From positions 957,597-1,021,596 of the forward strand of contig NZ_RBII01000002.1 in the NCBI RefSeq assembly GCF_003634015.1: a stretch of 64,000 nucleotides of DNA, in the 5' to 3' direction. The notes beneath the pieces were generated by a model. That model had not been told where the DNA came from. It worked only from the letters and a program-made list of their open reading frames with translations, and searched no databases. Shown here one piece after another: positions 6,416 through 16,306 of this stretch. The position numbers and the translations under genes were made by a program. Source of the stretch: Litorimonas taeanensis (GTDB lineage Bacteria > Pseudomonadota > Alphaproteobacteria > Caulobacterales > Maricaulaceae). The first letter of the stretch is position 1. Each line of letters starts with the position of its first letter.

Positions 6416-9400
6416 TTGCGAACGCTTGACAACATAAACGATCTCTTTGGGGACGATCTCAAAGGCAGAATAAAAAAAGGTTCCAAACTGCAAATCGCGG
6501 CGTCCTGCTTTTCTATCTATGCTTATGAGGCCTTGAAAAAGGAGCTAGAGAAGGTCGACGCGTTGGAGTTTATTTTTACGGCTCCAACTTTCGTTCCAAA
6601 TGAGCAATCCGACAAAATCAGGAAAGAACGACGGGAATTTTCTATTCCAAAACGCGACCGCGAACGTGGCCTTTACGGGACGGAGTTTGAAATCAGGCTC
6701 AAAAACCAGCTTACCCAAAAAGCTATCGCCAAGGAATGCGCAGACTGGATAAGGCGGAAAGCGCGATTTAAATCCAATACAACCTCTGCGCCTATGCAAC
6801 AATTCGCGTGCATACCTGGAAATGATGCGATGGCTTATATGCCAATTCAGGGCTTCACGGCTGTAGACCTTGGGTATGAGCAAGGCAATGCGGTTTCTAA
6901 CATGGTCAACTGCTTGAATGAGCCGACTATGGCGAAAACATTTCTCGATTTGTTCGAGAATATCTGGCGTGACCCTACAAAGCTTCAGGATGTCACGGAA
7001 CAGCTCTGCAATCACATTGAAAATATCTATCAGGAAAACGCGCCAGATAAAGTCTATTTCCTAATCTTATATAATATTTTCAATGAGTTTCTTGAAGACT
7101 TAAGTGAAGACGTCCTTCCCAATGACCTGACTGGATATCAAGACAGCGTGGTTTGGAATACACTTTACAATTTTCAGAAAGACGCGGCTGTTGGTCTCAT
7201 CAATAAGCTTGAGACTTATAATGGCTGTATACTCGCCGACAGTGTTGGTCTGGGTAAAACTTTTACTGCTCTTGGAGTTATCAAATATTACGAGCTACGT
7301 AACAAGGCTGTACTTGTCCTTTGCCCGAAAAAACTCGCGGGAAATTGGCAGACCTATAACAGCAATCTAAAAACAAATATTCTAGCCAAGGACCGCCTAA
7401 ATTACGACATCCTTTGCCACACGGACCTTAGCCGAACGAGTGGTGAAAGTCTTGGACTTCCGCTCAATCAGGTCAATTGGGGTAATTACGATCTGGTCGT
7501 TATCGATGAGTCTCATAATTTCAGGAATAATGAAGCGCTCAAAGAGAAAGAGACACGATATCAAAAACTGATGCGTATGGTTATTCGAGAAGGCGTCATG
7601 ACCAAAGTCCTTATGCTCTCAGCTACACCGGTGAATAATCGTTTCACGGATCTACGCAATCAATTGGCTCTGGCCTATGAAGGAGAATCCTCCACGCTTT
7701 CTAAAAAGCTCGGAACTGAACGACCCATTGAAGACATTTTCAAACGGGCGCAGGCCGTTTTTAATGACTGGTCAAAACTGCCTACAGAAGAGCGCACGGC
7801 GGAACTTATCCTAGAGCGCCTTGATTTTGATTTTTTCAAACTTCTCGATAGCGTCACTATCGCTCGGTCTCGCAAACACATCACAACGTATTATGATACG
7901 GCAGATATTGGCGATTTCCCGAATAGACGACAGCCTGTTTCACATCGTTGTAAGCTGACCAGCCGCACGGATGTCATGAGCTTCAACGAAATCTACACGG
8001 ACCTCAGGCAGGTCAAAATGTCAGTCTACGCGCCAATCAGCTATGTCCTGCCGAGCCGTCTCAAAAAATATGAAGAGATGTACGACACTGAAGTTCGCGA
8101 AGGCAAAGGCCGCCTCACGCAAATGGACCGCGAAAAGGCTTTGCAAAGCTTGATGACTGTAAATTTGCTTAAGCGTCTTGAGAGTTCTGTCCACGCGTTT
8201 CGGCTGACACTCGAAAAGCTCAATAACTTTTATCTCTCAACGCTTGAGAAAATTGCCGCTTACGAAGCCACTGGTAAAATGGAGTCTATCGATAATATAA
8301 TCGATGACCTTGATCCAGATGATGATGAGCTCCCGACACCTGAAGAACAATTGATTGGTGGAAAAATTAAAATAGATCTTGCCGATATCGACCTGCCGAG
8401 CTGGAAACACGAGCTCCAAGGCGACCAGCATCTTCTTTCACATCTCTTGCTGGAAATGGAAAAGGTCAGCCCTGAAGACGACTTCAAACTTCAGCACTTG
8501 ATTCAAAGCGTTAAAGACAAAATCTTGGACCCGTTCAATCCGGGCAATAAAAAGGCGCTTATATTTACGGCCTTCTCTGACACTGCAGATTATCTGTATA
8601 AACATCTCTCTGCAGAAGTGACGGATCAGTTCCAGCTCCATTCAGCCTGCGTAACCGGCGGATCAGGCAATCCGAAATCGACATTGGGAACATCTTATGA
8701 CTTTCAGGAAGTCATGACATTATTTTCGCCGCGTTCCAAAAAGAAAGACCTTATACTTGAAAATGAACCGCGCGAGATTGACGTACTGGTCGGTACGGAT
8801 TGCATCTCCGAAGGACAAAATCTTCAAGATTGCGACATCGTCATCAACTACGATATTCATTGGAACCCTGTGCGAATTATCCAACGCTTTGGTCGGGTTG
8901 ACCGAATAGGTTCCACAAATACGGATATACAGCTGGTCAATTACTGGCCGGATATTTCACTTGATGAATATATCAATCTTAAAGACCGTGTAGAGTCGCG
9001 CATGGTTATCGCCGATGTCTCAGCGACGGGGGATGATAATGTCCTCTCTGCTAAAGCCAATGACACAGAATACCGTAAAGAACAGCTTCGCCGCCTTCAG
9101 GACGAAGTCATTGAGCTAGAAGATTTGAAGACTGGCGTATCAATCACTGATCTCGGTCTAAATGACTTTCGAATGGACCTGGTCCGCTATCTCAAAGATC
9201 ATCCCGATATTCCTAAACTACCCAATGGAATTCATACAGTTGTCACTGCGGCACCCGAAAAAGGGCTCGTCCCGGGCGTTATTTTCGCTATGAAAAACAT
9301 CAAGGCGACAACACCGGATATTGGTGGCCATAACAGGCTCCATCCATTTTATCTGGTCTATATCGGGCATGATGGAGAAATCATCGCCGAGCACTCTCGG

Positions 9401-9682
9401 GCAAAACACTTACTCGATTTGGCCAGAGCGGCATGTAAACCTTATCCAGAGCCGATTGCAAAGGTCGTGGAGCATTTCAACAAAAACACCAAAGATGGCC
9501 GTAATATGCAGGCCTATTCAGACCTTCTAGATAGTGCCATCAAGTCTATGATCAATGTCAAAGAGGACAAGGACATTGACAGCCTCTTTACTGGAGCGCG
9601 CACAACCGCGCTTCTCGACTCCATAGCTGGTCTGGATGACTTTGAACTGTTGGGTTTTATTGTTGTATATGGTGAGACTTAA
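6416..9682 (+). CDS. SNF2-family helicase with possible PLD-like N-terminus
   Basis: A 1088-residue superfamily 2 ATPase. The N-terminal 270 residues (for example KLQIAASCFSIYAYEALKKE) resemble the truncated phospholipase-D-like domain seen on 'helicase-related' defence proteins; I see no clear HKD pair, so nuclease activity is not supported. Motif I is ADSVGLGKT (about 273-281), motif II VIDESHN (about 362-368), motif III SATPVNN (about 401), and the C-terminal helicase lobe contains EGQNLQDCDIVINYD and QRFGRVDRIGS (about 800-835). The start is TTG 6416 after GAGGGA. It abuts the DUF4391 gene with no gap. It probably moves on DNA as a partner of the type III Mod/Res proteins downstream. Confidence 0.85.
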   Translation: MRTLDNINDLFGDDLKGRIKKGSKLQIAASCFSIYAYEALKKELEKVDALEFIFTAPTFVPNEQSDKIRKERREFSIPKRDRERGLYGTEFEIRLKNQLTQKAIAKECADWIRRKARFKSNTTSAPMQQFACIPGNDAMAYMPIQGFTAVDLGYEQGNAVSNMVNCLNEPTMAKTFLDLFENIWRDPTKLQDVTEQLCNHIENIYQENAPDKVYFLILYNIFNEFLEDLSEDVLPNDLTGYQDSVVWNTLYNFQKDAAVGLINKLETYNGCILADSVGLGKTFTALGVIKYYELRNKAVLVLCPKKLAGNWQTYNSNLKTNILAKDRLNYDILCHTDLSRTSGESLGLPLNQVNWGNYDLVVIDESHNFRNNEALKEKETRYQKLMRMVIREGVMTKVLMLSATPVNNRFTDLRNQLALAYEGESSTLSKKLGTERPIEDIFKRAQAVFNDWSKLPTEERTAELILERLDFDFFKLLDSVTIARSRKHITTYYDTADIGDFPNRRQPVSHRCKLTSRTDVMSFNEIYTDLRQVKMSVYAPISYVLPSRLKKYEEMYDTEVREGKGRLTQMDREKALQSLMTVNLLKRLESSVHAFRLTLEKLNNFYLSTLEKIAAYEATGKMESIDNIIDDLDPDDDELPTPEEQLIGGKIKIDLADIDLPSWKHELQGDQHLLSHLLLEMEKVSPEDDFKLQHLIQSVKDKILDPFNPGNKKALIFTAFSDTADYLYKHLSAEVTDQFQLHSACVTGGSGNPKSTLGTSYDFQEVMTLFSPRSKKKDLILENEPREIDVLVGTDCISEGQNLQDCDIVINYDIHWNPVRIIQRFGRVDRIGSTNTDIQLVNYWPDISLDEYINLKDRVESRMVIADVSATGDDNVLSAKANDTEYRKEQLRRLQDEVIELEDLKTGVSITDLGLNDFRMDLVRYLKDHPDIPKLPNGIHTVVTAAPEKGLVPGVIFAMKNIKATTPDIGGHNRLHPFYLVYIGHDGEIIAEHSRAKHLLDLARAACKPYPEPIAKVVEHFNKNTKDGRNMQAYSDLLDSAIKSMINVKEDKDIDSLFTGARTTALLDSIAGLDDFELLGFIVVYGET

Positions 9683-10333
9683 TTGAGTGCCCTCTTCGCA
9701 TATCCAAAGCGAGCGAAGTTTGACCGTATGGTCTCCAAGACCAAGCTGTTTTCATATGAGAAAGCAACACCGCGTATTCGAGACCTATTCTCCGACCAAG
9801 TGGAGCAAGTGCGTTGGATTTATAAACTAGCCCCTGAAACGATCAATCTAATGGCCTCAAAAAATGTGCCTGAAATTCAAATTTTTAACCTTAGGCTTAA
9901 AGGTGAAGAATTGGATGATGATGTTCTCAGACATATAGACAAAGCCATTGCCTTTCCGATAATTTTTGAATTGGCATATGGCGACAATCGTAAAGCTGTC
10001 GCTTCGCCAAAATGGCAGGGCGGCAAGCCAGGCAAACATTATTATGCCTCTAACTGGGTGGCTGAACAGAGCGAGAGGCAAGTCTTACCCGTCGCCACAA
10101 ATCTAGAGGGACTTTACAGCCAGCTATTACAAAGCTTGATGCCCTATAAGGGACGTGACTATGAAGGTCTATTCGAGCTTAATGCCCGCATTGAAGAGAT
10201 AAGATCACTCGAGAAAAGATGCGAGTCCCTTCGCTCTAAGATAGGCAAAGAGAAACAATTTAATCGTCGAGTGGAATTTAATCGGGAACTTAAGAAAACG
10301 TCCGAACATCTTTCGGAGTTGATCCATGGTTAG
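9683..10333 (+). CDS. DUF4391 protein
   Basis: A 216-residue protein of the DUF4391 family. A globular first part (with FELAYGDNR and a basic WQGGKPGKHYYASNW strand segment) is followed by a C-terminal coiled coil from about residue 165 on (IEEIRSLEKRCESLRSKIGKE). DUF4391 genes are often found between a SNF2/PLD helicase and type III mod-res genes, as here, which implies a shared complex. The biochemical role is not established. The start is TTG 9683, directly after the helicase stop, so translation is probably coupled. The last 8 bases overlap the next gene. Confidence 0.82.
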   Translation: MSALFAYPKRAKFDRMVSKTKLFSYEKATPRIRDLFSDQVEQVRWIYKLAPETINLMASKNVPEIQIFNLRLKGEELDDDVLRHIDKAIAFPIIFELAYGDNRKAVASPKWQGGKPGKHYYASNWVAEQSERQVLPVATNLEGLYSQLLQSLMPYKGRDYEGLFELNARIEEIRSLEKRCESLRSKIGKEKQFNRRVEFNRELKKTSEHLSELIHG

Positions 10334-11267
10334 ATATGTATGGTGGTGCGAACATGAACGGCTTTGTGCTTCGGGTGTTATAACGAGCGTACGGGGTCAC
10401 TTTAAAGGTCTACAGAATGCTCTTCCTGATATCCGAAAGCGCTATGATTTTGCTAAGCTGGTTGCTGAAAAAGGATCCAATTGGGGCGATCAATTCATAA
10501 CACGTGGCGCCCCGTGCCCACAATGTGACAGGCCAACTTATTATTATTCACGAGAGAAACATGAGCATGCATGGTTTGATAGGGTTGGCTATAAATGGGT
10601 TACGCATAAATGCATGTCGGATATCATTACGGAATGCCAACCCGCAAAAGCTGCCCAAAAATACACCCCAAGGGCTATCCCTGAGAGACGTCCTTTAATA
10701 TTAGTGCGCAAGAAGAAAAAAGCACATATAGCGCAAAATTTGAAAATCATTGAAGAGCAAAAGCGCAGCCCAATTCAGACCAATTATATTTGTCCTGACT
10801 GCAATAGTGCGGTTTATAAGTTTCAGTCTTCAAATGGCAGACAAGCTTTATTTGATACTTTGGAACCAACTTGGTCAAAGCATGCTTGCCTTACTTCCAA
10901 TACGGAGCCAGTAGGAGCATCGTCAGAACAAACAAATATAAAACTTGCCGATTTAAAGAGCATTTTTGAAAAACCCGGCACCACTCCAGAGATTGGCTCG
11001 ACCCTAGAAAATATGACGCAGCTTGGCCTACCTCATGTCTTGTGCAAGGTAATGAAAATTACGCGCTATCAGAAAGGTTTTCGAATACGCCTAAACCCTC
11101 TGGCTCTCCCCAAGGTTGACATCGTTATTTTTGGTCGTTTTTTAGAAAACCAGATAAATGGTTTGAATTTCGTGTATCTTAAAGAGAATCATATCAAGTT
11201 TCTTTCGCTTCACAGCCTTTTGCCAATTGAAGCTGAAATAGAATATCATGACGTCAGACAAATGTAG
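10326..11267 (+). CDS. Protein with two CX2CX26HXC zinc-binding modules
   Basis: A 313-residue protein of unknown function. Two repeats share spacing CX2C-X26-HXC: Cys64, Cys67, His94, Cys96 and Cys156, Cys159, His186, Cys188. Both include an aromatic stretch and FD...W..H.C (AWFDRVGYKWVTHKC and ALFDTLEPTWSKHAC). This pattern strongly suggests two small zinc ribbons. A basic linker (LILVRKKKKAH) separates them, and the last 100 residues look like an OB- or beta-barrel-type domain (inference). The ATG at 10326 overlaps the DUF4391 stop by 8 bases, and mod begins 9 bp after it, so it is embedded in the cassette. It may recognise nucleic acid or bridge subunits; it is not part of the usual mod-res sets I know. 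Confidence 0.7.
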   Translation: MVRYVWWCEHERLCASGVITSVRGHFKGLQNALPDIRKRYDFAKLVAEKGSNWGDQFITRGAPCPQCDRPTYYYSREKHEHAWFDRVGYKWVTHKCMSDIITECQPAKAAQKYTPRAIPERRPLILVRKKKKAHIAQNLKIIEEQKRSPIQTNYICPDCNSAVYKFQSSNGRQALFDTLEPTWSKHACLTSNTEPVGASSEQTNIKLADLKSIFEKPGTTPEIGSTLENMTQLGLPHVLCKVMKITRYQKGFRIRLNPLALPKVDIVIFGRFLENQINGLNFVYLKENHIKFLSLHSLLPIEAEIEYHDVRQM

Positions 11268-11276
11268 GACCCTCCC

Positions 11277-13154
11277 GTGGACAATAAACAAAATATAGAA
11301 AAACTGGATATGACGACGCCCAATATCACTGATGCCAATGTCGCGCGGATTGCAGAACTGTTTCCGAATGTCGTGACCGAGGGCCGGGATGAAAATGGCA
11401 AGCTCACCCATGTCGTCGATTTTGATGCGCTGAAGCAGGAGCTCTCTGATTCTATCGTTGAAGGACCGCAAGAACGCTATCGTCTGGATTGGCCCGGCAA
11501 ACGCGAAGCTATGCTGGCGGCCAATACGCCGATTACGAAAACTTTGCGCCCGGTCCGCGAGGAGAGTGTGGATTTCGACACCACCAAAAACCTGTTTATC
11601 GAAGGCGATAATCTGGACGCGCTCAAACTCTTGCAGGAAACCTATTTGGGCAAGGTCAAGATGATCTATATCGATCCGCCCTATAATACGGGTAAGGATT
11701 TTATCTATAAGGATAATTTTACAGGCGATAAGCAGGACTATCTTGAGGATAGCGGACAGGTGGATGAAGAGGGCGGGAAATTAGTCGCCAACCCTGAAAG
11801 CAATGGTCGCTATCACTCTGATTGGCTTTCAATGATGTATCCGCGTTTGAAGCTTGCGCGGAACTTACTAAGGGATGATGGCAATTTCTTGATTAGCCTA
11901 GATGAAAATGAAATAAACAACGCCAGAATTATTCTTGACGAAATATTTGGAAAAACTAATTTTGTAGGAACAATAGCTTGGGAGTCAAAAACTAAGTCTC
12001 AAAATACCCAAGGCGCATATAATAAGCTACAGCCAAAAGTAGAGTATATTCTCCTCTATACTAGGGCATCGGGAAGAAGATTTAATCTGAGAGTTGCAGG
12101 GGAGAAGGCTTATCCCGAAATTGATGAAAAAGGTAAATATCGACTGCACAGACAGGAAGCAATGAGCGCCCAAGGAATACGAGGTCGCGAAACGATGATA
12201 TACGACATGCTAGAGATATCTCCCCCAGAAGGACGACAATGGCAAGTCGGGAAAGAAACCTATGAGAAGTTTTTATCACGCGATGATGTTTTTTTAGATG
12301 GACAAACACCGGTGTTTAAGATGCGCCCCGGTGACGAAAGAGGCTCTATAACAGAACCGTTTTGGGGTTTTTTTTCAAAAGATTGCGGAACAGCGGAAAG
12401 TGCGAAAAAAGAACTCTCAGGTCTCTTAGATGGAAAAATTCATGCATTTGATACTGTGAAACCGACTCAAATCCTTAGCGACTTAATCTTTCACTGCACC
12501 AAACAAGGAGACATAGTTTTAGATTTCTTTGCGGGTTCGGGATCAACTCACAATGCATCGTTTGTCGAGTCTACGCGATCTGGAGAAAGAACAGTAATTA
12601 GTGTTCAGCTTGGGAATGCATCAACAAATGTTGAATTAAAAGAGGCCAGCGATTTTGACGACGTTTCTCAATTATCCAAAGAACGCATTCGCCAAGCGGG
12701 TAAGAAAGTTTTGGAAGAAAATTCTGACCAAGCTGGGACGTTGGACGTAGGTTTCCGTGTCCTAAAAATCGACAGTTCTAATATGAATGATGTCTATTAT
12801 GCGCCGGGCGAGCTTGAACAAGGCAGTCTCTTGGATGCTGTGGAACACATTAAGCCTGACCGTACAGCTGAAGATCTTTTGTTTCAGGTCATGTTAGATT
12901 GGGGTGTGGATTTGGCACTGCCCATTACACTAGAGGTGATTGACGGTAAAACCGTTTATTGGGTGGGCGAGGATAATCTGGCCGCCTGTTTTGATCTGAA
13001 AATCACCGAAAACATCATAAAAGCTATGGCAGAACGAAAGCCTCTTAGGGCTGTTTTCCGAGATGATGGGTTTGGATCTGATGATATGAAAATCAATGCC
13101 GGACAGCTTTTTGCGCAAATGACAGATGGTCATACGGACATGAAAGTTATCTAG
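11277..13154 (+). CDS. mod: Type III restriction-modification methyltransferase (Mod)
   Basis: A 625-residue beta-class DNA methyltransferase. The catalytic motif IV DPPY is at residues 133-136 (YIDPPYNTGKDF), and the SAM-binding motif I is in LDFFAGSGST near residue 417. The central target-recognition region lies between them, as in EcoPI/EcoP15I Mod, and predicts N6-adenine methylation. The start is GTG 11277, 9 bp after the zinc-module gene, and res follows 5 bp after the stop. The target-recognition segment (about 11,860-12,700) is more AT-rich than the flanks (18 G+C in 11941-12000 against 28 in 11581-11640 and 29 in 12781-12840), suggesting swapping. Runs of T7 and T8 occur in it. It should set self versus non-self for Res. 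Confidence 0.93.
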   Translation: MDNKQNIEKLDMTTPNITDANVARIAELFPNVVTEGRDENGKLTHVVDFDALKQELSDSIVEGPQERYRLDWPGKREAMLAANTPITKTLRPVREESVDFDTTKNLFIEGDNLDALKLLQETYLGKVKMIYIDPPYNTGKDFIYKDNFTGDKQDYLEDSGQVDEEGGKLVANPESNGRYHSDWLSMMYPRLKLARNLLRDDGNFLISLDENEINNARIILDEIFGKTNFVGTIAWESKTKSQNTQGAYNKLQPKVEYILLYTRASGRRFNLRVAGEKAYPEIDEKGKYRLHRQEAMSAQGIRGRETMIYDMLEISPPEGRQWQVGKETYEKFLSRDDVFLDGQTPVFKMRPGDERGSITEPFWGFFSKDCGTAESAKKELSGLLDGKIHAFDTVKPTQILSDLIFHCTKQGDIVLDFFAGSGSTHNASFVESTRSGERTVISVQLGNASTNVELKEASDFDDVSQLSKERIRQAGKKVLEENSDQAGTLDVGFRVLKIDSSNMNDVYYAPGELEQGSLLDAVEHIKPDRTAEDLLFQVMLDWGVDLALPITLEVIDGKTVYWVGEDNLAACFDLKITENIIKAMAERKPLRAVFRDDGFGSDDMKINAGQLFAQMTDGHTDMKVI

Positions 13155-13159
13155 GCCTT

Positions 13160-16100
13160 ATGACCCGTCAGATATTCAAACATATGGCCTATCAGGGCGA
13201 GGCGGTGGACGCTGTCGTCGACTGCTTTGAAGGCCAGCCACGCGAGAGCGGGTTTCGTTATCGCATGGATCCGGGCCTCATAAAAAAGGGCGAGCGCCTG
13301 CGGCAAGACTATGAGCTGGAAGCTTTGCGGAACACTGAAATCCGCCTCACTGAAGGCGATGTATTAAAAAACATCAATGGGGTTCAACAACGCGGCATTG
13401 CCAAAAACCGCGCTATGACCCGCGAGGGCGCTCTACGCGATGCCTATGGTAAGGACTGGTTTAATGGCGGGAAGCTCGCCGCGCCTAAAATCTGCGGGAT
13501 TAATCTGGATGTAGAGATGGAGACAGGCACGGGTAAAACCTATGTCTATATTAAAACCATTTTTGAGCTGAATAAGCGCTATGGCTGGAGCAAATTCATC
13601 GTCATGGTGCCGAGCATCGCTATTCGTGAGGGCGTCTATAAAACCTTCTCTGACACGGCTGATCACTTCCAAAGCGATTATGAGACGAAAGCCAATGTCT
13701 TTATCTATAATTCGCGGCATCTGGATAAGCTGGAAAGTTTCAGCTCCAATGCCGGCATTCAGGTCATGGTTATCAATACGCAGGCTTTTAATGCGACTGG
13801 CAAGGATGCCCGCCGTATTTTTATGGAACTGGATGAGTTTCAATCACGTCGACCGATAGATGTGATCGCCGCCAACCGTCCCATTCTTATTTTGGACGAA
13901 CCGCAAAAGATGGAGGGAACAAAGACGGTTGAAAGCCTAGCGAAGTTTAATCCACTTTTCACTCTGCGTTACTCTGCAACCCACAAAACGGTTCATAATC
14001 TGGTGCACCGCCTTGATGCGCTTGATGCCTATAACAAAAAGTTGGTCAAGAAGATTGCCGTGCGCGGGATAACTGTCCGTCACTTGCCGGGGACGAGTGA
14101 TTATCTCTATGCGGAGCAAATCCGTGTCTCCACGACTAGGCCACCGCAGGTGCGCTTACGTATTGAGAGTAAAACCGCTAGCGGAACCGTAAAACGAAAA
14201 TCTATCTGGGGCGATAAAGGCACGAACCTTTCAGATGCTTCTGGCGGGATTGGTGCGTATGGGGATTATGTCATTTCGGATATTCGCGCGGATCGGAACG
14301 AGGTACATTTCACGGCAAAGGACCCAATAAAGGTCGGACAGGTTTATGGCGATGTCACCGAAGATACACTGCGCCGCATTCAGATACGCGAAACTATCCG
14401 CGCCCATTTGGAGAAAGAAAAGCGACTATTTTCTCAAGGTATAAAAGTGCTTTCTCTATTCTTTATAGACAGTGTCGCTAAATATCGCATTTACGGGGAT
14501 GAAGGCGCAACGGGCGGTGAATATGCCCATATCTTCGAAGAAGAGTATAAACGCGCCGTGGATGAATTAGGTGTTTTAGATGACCCCGACTATATGGCTT
14601 ATTTGGCCCGTGATGAGGCTTCGCAAATCCATCAGGGTTATTTTTCTGTCGATAAGAAAGGTAAGCTCAAAGACCCGAAGGAAGCAAAAAAGGGGGAGTT
14701 TGCAGGCCATGCTATGGGCGAAGATGCGTCTGATGCCTACGAGCTTATCCTGAAGGATAAGGCACGGCTTTTATCTATCGAGGAGCCTGTACGTTTTATC
14801 TTCTCTCATTCGGCTCTGCGCGAAGGCTGGGACAATCCTAATGTCTTCCAGATTTGCACGCTCAAACAAAGCAGCAATGATATTTCAAGGCGTCAAGAAG
14901 TCGGGCGGGGTCTACGAATTTGCGTTAACAAATTAGGCGACCGCATGGATGACCCGGCTATTGTCCACACTATCAATGTCCTTACCGTTATCGCCAGTGA
15001 GAGCTATGAAGACTTTGTCGACGGCTTTCAGAAGGAAACTCGGGAGAGCCTTAAGGCGCGGCCCAAACAAGCGAATGAAGCTTATTTCAAAGGCAAGATA
15101 TTTGAAATTGAGGGCGGTGATAATGTGCTGGTTGATGAGGCCATGGCCCGCGCGCTTTATCGCTACCTCATCAAGAATGATTATACGGATGATAATGATC
15201 ATCTCAATGAGACCTATCAAACCGATAAAGAGAATGGAACTTTGGCGGCCTTACCGGAGACAATTGAGCCTTATGCAGTACAGGCCTTTGCTCTAATCGA
15301 TAGCGTACTGTCGGATGCCAGCCTGCCATCAATTGATGACGACCTGGCCAAGCTGGAAAACAAGCGCCACGAGGATAACTTCGCTAAAAAAGAATTTCAG
15401 AAGCTCTGGAAAACTATCAATCGCAAAGCGGTCTATCTGGTGGATTTCGATACGGATGAGTTGATCGCTAATTGCATAAAGGCCATCGATAAAAATGTTC
15501 GTGTCGTTGCAACAACCTATACCGTCAAAAAAGGCGAGCAAAGAGATAGCTTCTCAGCAGATGACCTTCAGAGCGGTCAAAGTTTTGGAAATGAAGTGCG
15601 TGAAGATCAAGCCGCATTTGGTGAAAAATCGTTAGGGCTTTCCAATGTACGATATGACCTCGTCGGAGATATATCAAAGAAAACCGCTCTAACACGCAAA
15701 ACTGTAGGTCGGATTTTGCAAGGAATTAGCACTGCTGTTTTTAGCACATACAGGGACAATCCTGAGATGTTCATCTCAGAAGTGTCCAAAGTCGTTGATG
15801 ACGAAAAGGCCACGGCAGTTGTCGAGCATATCAGTTATAACCTTCTCGATGAAACATTCAGTGACGCTGATATTTTTACTAAATCCACAATCATACCTGA
15901 CGGATTGAAACGTGCAAAACCTGCTAAGAAACATGTCTATGAATATGTAATCAGCGACTCTGGTACAGAGCGAAAATTCTCAGGTGAGCTCGATGCAAGT
16001 GGAGACGTCGTTGTCTACGCCAAGCTTCCAGGCGGCTTTTATATTCCTACGCCTGTTGGCAATTATAATCCCGATTGGGCCATCGCTTTTGAAGAGAACG

Positions 16101-16282
16101 CCGTAAAACATATCTATTTCGTCGCTGAAACAAAAGGTTCAATGCGCTCTATGGATTTGCGCCAAAAAGAACTTGGGAAAATAGATTGTGCCCGAAAATT
16201 TTTCGCGAAGATGCAGTCCCCAAAGATACAATACGACGTGGTCGACAGCTTTGATAAGTTAATTGATGTTGTGCGGAAATAA
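13160..16282 (+). CDS. res: Type III restriction enzyme helicase-nuclease (Res)
   Basis: A 1040-residue Res subunit. Motif I is METGTGKTY (residues 120-128), motif II is LDEPQ near 245, SAT-type motif III is LRYSATH, and the later helicase motifs include FIFSHSALREGWDNPNVFQIC and RRQEVGRGLR. The C-terminal PD-(D/E)xK nuclease is visible as NPDWAIAF near residue 970 followed by FVAETKGS near 988-995. With Mod it should use ATP to move along or switch state on DNA and cut when unmodified sites face each other. The frame is intact and of full length. It begins 5 bp after mod and is followed 24 bp later by the McrB gene. Confidence 0.94.
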   Translation: MTRQIFKHMAYQGEAVDAVVDCFEGQPRESGFRYRMDPGLIKKGERLRQDYELEALRNTEIRLTEGDVLKNINGVQQRGIAKNRAMTREGALRDAYGKDWFNGGKLAAPKICGINLDVEMETGTGKTYVYIKTIFELNKRYGWSKFIVMVPSIAIREGVYKTFSDTADHFQSDYETKANVFIYNSRHLDKLESFSSNAGIQVMVINTQAFNATGKDARRIFMELDEFQSRRPIDVIAANRPILILDEPQKMEGTKTVESLAKFNPLFTLRYSATHKTVHNLVHRLDALDAYNKKLVKKIAVRGITVRHLPGTSDYLYAEQIRVSTTRPPQVRLRIESKTASGTVKRKSIWGDKGTNLSDASGGIGAYGDYVISDIRADRNEVHFTAKDPIKVGQVYGDVTEDTLRRIQIRETIRAHLEKEKRLFSQGIKVLSLFFIDSVAKYRIYGDEGATGGEYAHIFEEEYKRAVDELGVLDDPDYMAYLARDEASQIHQGYFSVDKKGKLKDPKEAKKGEFAGHAMGEDASDAYELILKDKARLLSIEEPVRFIFSHSALREGWDNPNVFQICTLKQSSNDISRRQEVGRGLRICVNKLGDRMDDPAIVHTINVLTVIASESYEDFVDGFQKETRESLKARPKQANEAYFKGKIFEIEGGDNVLVDEAMARALYRYLIKNDYTDDNDHLNETYQTDKENGTLAALPETIEPYAVQAFALIDSVLSDASLPSIDDDLAKLENKRHEDNFAKKEFQKLWKTINRKAVYLVDFDTDELIANCIKAIDKNVRVVATTYTVKKGEQRDSFSADDLQSGQSFGNEVREDQAAFGEKSLGLSNVRYDLVGDISKKTALTRKTVGRILQGISTAVFSTYRDNPEMFISEVSKVVDDEKATAVVEHISYNLLDETFSDADIFTKSTIIPDGLKRAKPAKKHVYEYVISDSGTERKFSGELDASGDVVVYAKLPGGFYIPTPVGNYNPDWAIAFEENAVKHIYFVAETKGSMRSMDLRQKELGKIDCARKFFAKMQSPKIQYDVVDSFDKLIDVVRK

Positions 16283-16306
16283 GACGCGAGTGGGGAGAAT
16301 ATAGAC

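Noticed and set aside
6416-9682. Active phospholipase-D-type nuclease in the SNF2 protein
   Set aside because: The N-terminus resembles PLD-like domains in outline only; no HxKx4D pair was found, so nuclease activity is not claimed.
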